Source of the DNA: Pelomyxa schiedti
Lineage: Eukaryota; Evosea; Pelobiontida; Pelomyxidae
Assembly: GCA_020536535.1 (NCBI GenBank)
Contig: JAHLWZ010000816.1
Location: 1-64,000, forward strand
DNA: 64,000 nucleotides
Direction of reading: 5' to 3'
The number at the start of each line of letters is the position of its first letter. The stretch's first letter is position 1. Positions 61,628 to 64,000 of the stretch are shown here, piece after piece. Below the pieces are notes generated by a model, which worked only from the letters and a program-made list of their open reading frames with translations, was not told the DNA's origin and did not search any database. A program made the translations under genes and the position numbers.

Positions 61628-62602
61628 TTAGCTGAGGTAGGAAGCTGGAAGTTGTGTTTGTCGTTTTGGTGAGGCCAAGTGGGATTTGAGGGGAGTAGTG
61701 GGCGCATTTGCTGATTGTGTACTAGTTGTAGTAGCTGATGTGGTTGCGGCCGTAGCGGCAGAGCTAGAGGGGGTCGCGGTCGTCGGCGTTGTAGTCAGTG
61801 CGCTGGGATTTGGGTTAAACCACGATGTAATGGGCTTGCTGGCACCAACACCAACATTTTTCATGAAGCACTCCCTGCAGACAGCGATGTACTTGTCGGC
61901 TCCTCCAATGACCTCTATCTCTGTCTCGCTTCCAAGCCTCCTGCTGAACGCAGCATCCTTGTAACAGCACATGCACACTGCTGTGAGCTTGGTTACGCTC
62001 TCGGCAAGTGGAACAAGCTGCAGAATGGAGCCGAAAGGTTTCCTCTGGAAAGTTCCATCCAGCGCCGCAACAACCACCACCTTCCCCTTGTTCGCCATTT
62101 TCTCGCAGAACGGCACAACGTCCAGGAAGAACTGCCCCTCGTCAATCCCAATCACGTCGAAAGTCGAAGCGCTCTCCTCCACCTCGCTAAGAGTGACACA
62201 GTCCACAGCGTCCCACTGCTGGTGGTCGTGCGTGGCGCAGCGCGGCTGGTGCTGGCGCGCGTTGTTGTTTGGCTGAGCGTCGTAGCGCGTGTCGTTGTAG
62301 TACTTGATGACCACGCACGTCTTCTTTGCGACGGTGTACCTCTTGATCCTCCTCAGCAGCTCCGTGGTCTTCCCGCTGAACATGGGCCCGAGAATCAGCT
62401 CGATCCAACCGTTGTACGTCATTTCGTCGTCGGAATCGCCGGGCGACGCGACGCGCCGCAGCGACGGGCTTCGCGTCGGCGAGTACGCCACTCGGGAGCT
62501 GCTAGAAGCCGAAGAAGAAGACGACGACGCGACCGGCATTGGTTTCGTTGGTGACGACATCGCCGCTACCGCTGCTTGTGCATCGCCTCCCGTAGTAGTC
62601 AT
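61628..62602 (-). CDS. Thymidine kinase, TK1-like type II
   Basis: Phosphorylates thymidine (ATP-dependent) in the dTTP salvage pathway. An intronless frame starts at ATG 62602 with a 60-residue Ser/Ala-rich N-terminal extension. It then shows the P-loop [15 protein letters not shown], the Walker B-like IGIDEGQFF with the catalytic Glu, [17 protein letters not shown], and a zinc site built from CMCC and CREC. After the lasso-equivalent region ([14 protein letters not shown]) comes a 60-residue Thr/Ala-rich tail ending at 61628. The core length of about 190 residues is normal for TK1. The lack of introns stands out among neighbours. Confidence 0.93.
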   Translation of the reverse strand: MTTTGGDAQAAVAAMSSPTKPMPVASSSSSSASSSSRVAYSPTRSPSLRRVASPGDSDDEMTYNGWIELILGPMFSGKTTELLRRIKRYTVAKKTCVVIKYYNDTRYDAQPNNNARQHQPRCATHDHQQWDAVDCVTLSEVEESASTFDVIGIDEGQFFLDVVPFCEKMANKGKVVVVAALDGTFQRKPFGSILQLVPLAESVTKLTAVCMCCYKDAAFSRRLGSETEIEVIGGADKYIAVCRECFMKNVGVGASKPITSWFNPNPSALTTTPTTATPSSSAATAATTSATTTSTQSANAPTTPLKSHLASPKRQTQLPASYLS

Positions 62603-62867
62603 TTGGTTGTGTGTTTTATTGGGTTTTTTTTTTTTTTTGTTTTTAAATCCAATGTGCGAAAAGGCGAGAACCTGTTCAGATTAGAGATTTTAGATTTCGC
62701 TAGATCTCGGGTCTCTGAGCAGGGATCTGCTGTCAATTGGGTTTGATGGAAACACGACGCCCCAAGAGACGTTGAAGGTCTTTTTTTTTTCTTCTAGTTG
62801 TGATTTTACCCAAAAAACAGCGAGGCGTACGTGGCCGAGTCACACGCAAGATCTGTGAGGCAAGCCA
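62603..62867. promoter_or_regulatory. Divergent region between thymidine kinase and FYVE genes
   Basis: About 265 bp with T-tracts near 62625-62638 and 62781-62790. No coding content or specific motif seen. Confidence 0.35.
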
Positions 62868-64000
62868 ATGGCATCAAACTCACCATCGTTGTCTGATTCA
62901 CACGGTCTGACCCCGCAGAAATGGGTCCCTGACACTGCCTCCGATGTGTGCCTTTTGTGCGAGGCTGCGTTCACTGTTACGAGGAGGAGGCATCACTGCA
63001 GGGCGTGTGGGAAGTTGTTTTGTGCTCAGTGCTCAATAAACAGGGTGAAGTTACCTCCAGGTTTGCTCTCCTTCTTTCTTTTGCAACCTTACCTTACTCC
63101 CTTTAGAATTCGGGTATGGTGACTCGATAGAGAGGGTTTGTTTTGAATGCTTCAGTAAATTGTCAGTAATTACTGATGAAGAAACCAGTATTTTTCCCAT
63201 ACTTTCAACATTTCAAACTAAGCGTTCCACAGAGCAATCAGAGCATCTCATTGTTGGAGAGAGCATTGCTGACTATCTGTATAGAGGCCTGGTAGTACTA
63301 TATGACGACCAAAAGCGACTGGAGCCAATTCTAATCATTGCAAAATATCGTATTTTCTTTTTCAAACGCCCTCCTCCAGGAGCCAAGAAAATCCGATTAG
63401 AGGTAACAAAACAATTAAATTGGGTTCAACTAAGTGAGGTCTAGTCCATACGGAACATTCATTTGTACAATATTTTGTCTCTATCTCATGTTGAAAACTC
63501 CCCCAAGGTTATAAATAGTCACGCAAAAAAAGTGAAAACTCAACTTCTAACTTTCCAAAGCGACTCGAAATTGCCTTTGTTGAAGCTAAGAGAGAGAAGC
63601 ATATCATTATTGCCAGTAGTGAAGTACTTCTGCTCTGTCATCCATTCCTTCTCAACCATCCTCTGTCCAGATACCCAATATTGTACTCAACATAAGAAAG
63701 GCATACCGTGCTATAATGCCAAAAGGCATACCAGATGATCGAGAAGTCATTAACATAGATTTACCAAATGCAATGTACTTTAATCAAGTATAAAAAGGAC
63801 ATTCTTACATCATTCCTAGGCTTCTCCCAGTCCCACCCCTTGGTATGAATGAGACCACTTGGAAATATTCAAACACCAAATAAAAAAAGATGTCGGGCTT
63901 GCTGGAGGCTTCACAGACACTTACAAGGCTCAGTGCAACTATCTGGGTGTTGAAGTTTCGCCTGAAGTTCTTCTTTGTAAGTAAATAGCAGATATCACTC
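62868..64000 (+). CDS. FYVE-domain protein, truncated by the window edge
   Basis: FYVE domains bind phosphatidylinositol 3-phosphate on endosomes. From ATG 62868 the first exon shows all the signatures: WVPDTASDVCLLC (WxxD), RRRHHCRACG and CAQCS. After an intron (about 63060-63115) comes SIERVCFECF, the RVC motif. A beta-rich region then resembles a PH domain (VVLYDDQKRLEPILIIAKYRIFFF). Exons near 63690-63770 (AYRAIMPKGIPDDREVI) and 63862-63979 (HLEIFKHQIKKDVGLAGG, YLGVEVSPEVLLC) follow. The gene continues past 64000. The C-terminal family is not recognised. Confidence 0.75.

Overview
This is a nuclear contig of a gene-dense, intron-rich unicellular eukaryote. About 27 protein genes lie on both strands, mostly 1-4 kb long and often separated by fewer than 300 bp. 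Almost every gene is broken by very short introns. Those I could delimit are mostly 40-50 nt, with GTAAGT/GTATGT-like donors and a CTAAC-like branch site just before the AG. Start regions are GC-rich. I cannot name the species. NME7 is normally a ciliary protein, so a flagellated lineage is likely. MNB/DYRK1, ATF6-like bZIP, TRAF, FYVE, Rho and COG7 genes are all present.

Layout. 1-6.8 kb: edge fragment, an unrecognised CxxC gene, a B-type cyclin and a membrane-anchored bZIP factor. 7-13.8 kb: MNB/DYRK1 kinase converging on a CUE/actin-like fusion. 14-25.3 kb: cytosolic alpha-mannosidase, a Ser/Pro-rich unknown, NME7, and ribosomal protein uS2/RPSA behind a long Lys/Ala/Pro-rich extension. 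25.8-34 kb: a membrane-anchored adenylation-carrier-reductase protein, cytosolic HSP70 and NMN adenylyltransferase. 34-42.6 kb: a CLU protein apparently continuous with a WD40 propeller, two unrecognised genes and a Cys-rich type I membrane protein. 42.9-53.3 kb: COG7, a Rho GTPase with a 7-nt micro-exon, an RBM26/27-like RNA-binding protein and a TRAF-type RING protein. 54-60.3 kb: PepT-like peptidase, a multipass membrane protein, a tiny W/Y-rich protein, a YcgL-like nucleotidyltransferase and a TauE/SafE permease. 60.3-64 kb: poorly coding DNA, a tRNA locus, thymidine kinase and a FYVE protein that runs off the edge.

The most unusual signal is at 61377-61468 on the minus strand. The 3' half of an initiator tRNA-Met precedes its 5' half, separated by 20 nt. 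Rejoined, the halves give an exact 72-nt tRNA with all stems paired, which is what a circularly permuted tRNA gene looks like.

The genes are mostly unrelated housekeeping and signalling functions. I see no biosynthetic cluster, mobile element or CRISPR array. Exon boundaries were read by eye from splice signals and reading-frame continuity, so gene spans are firmer than individual exons.
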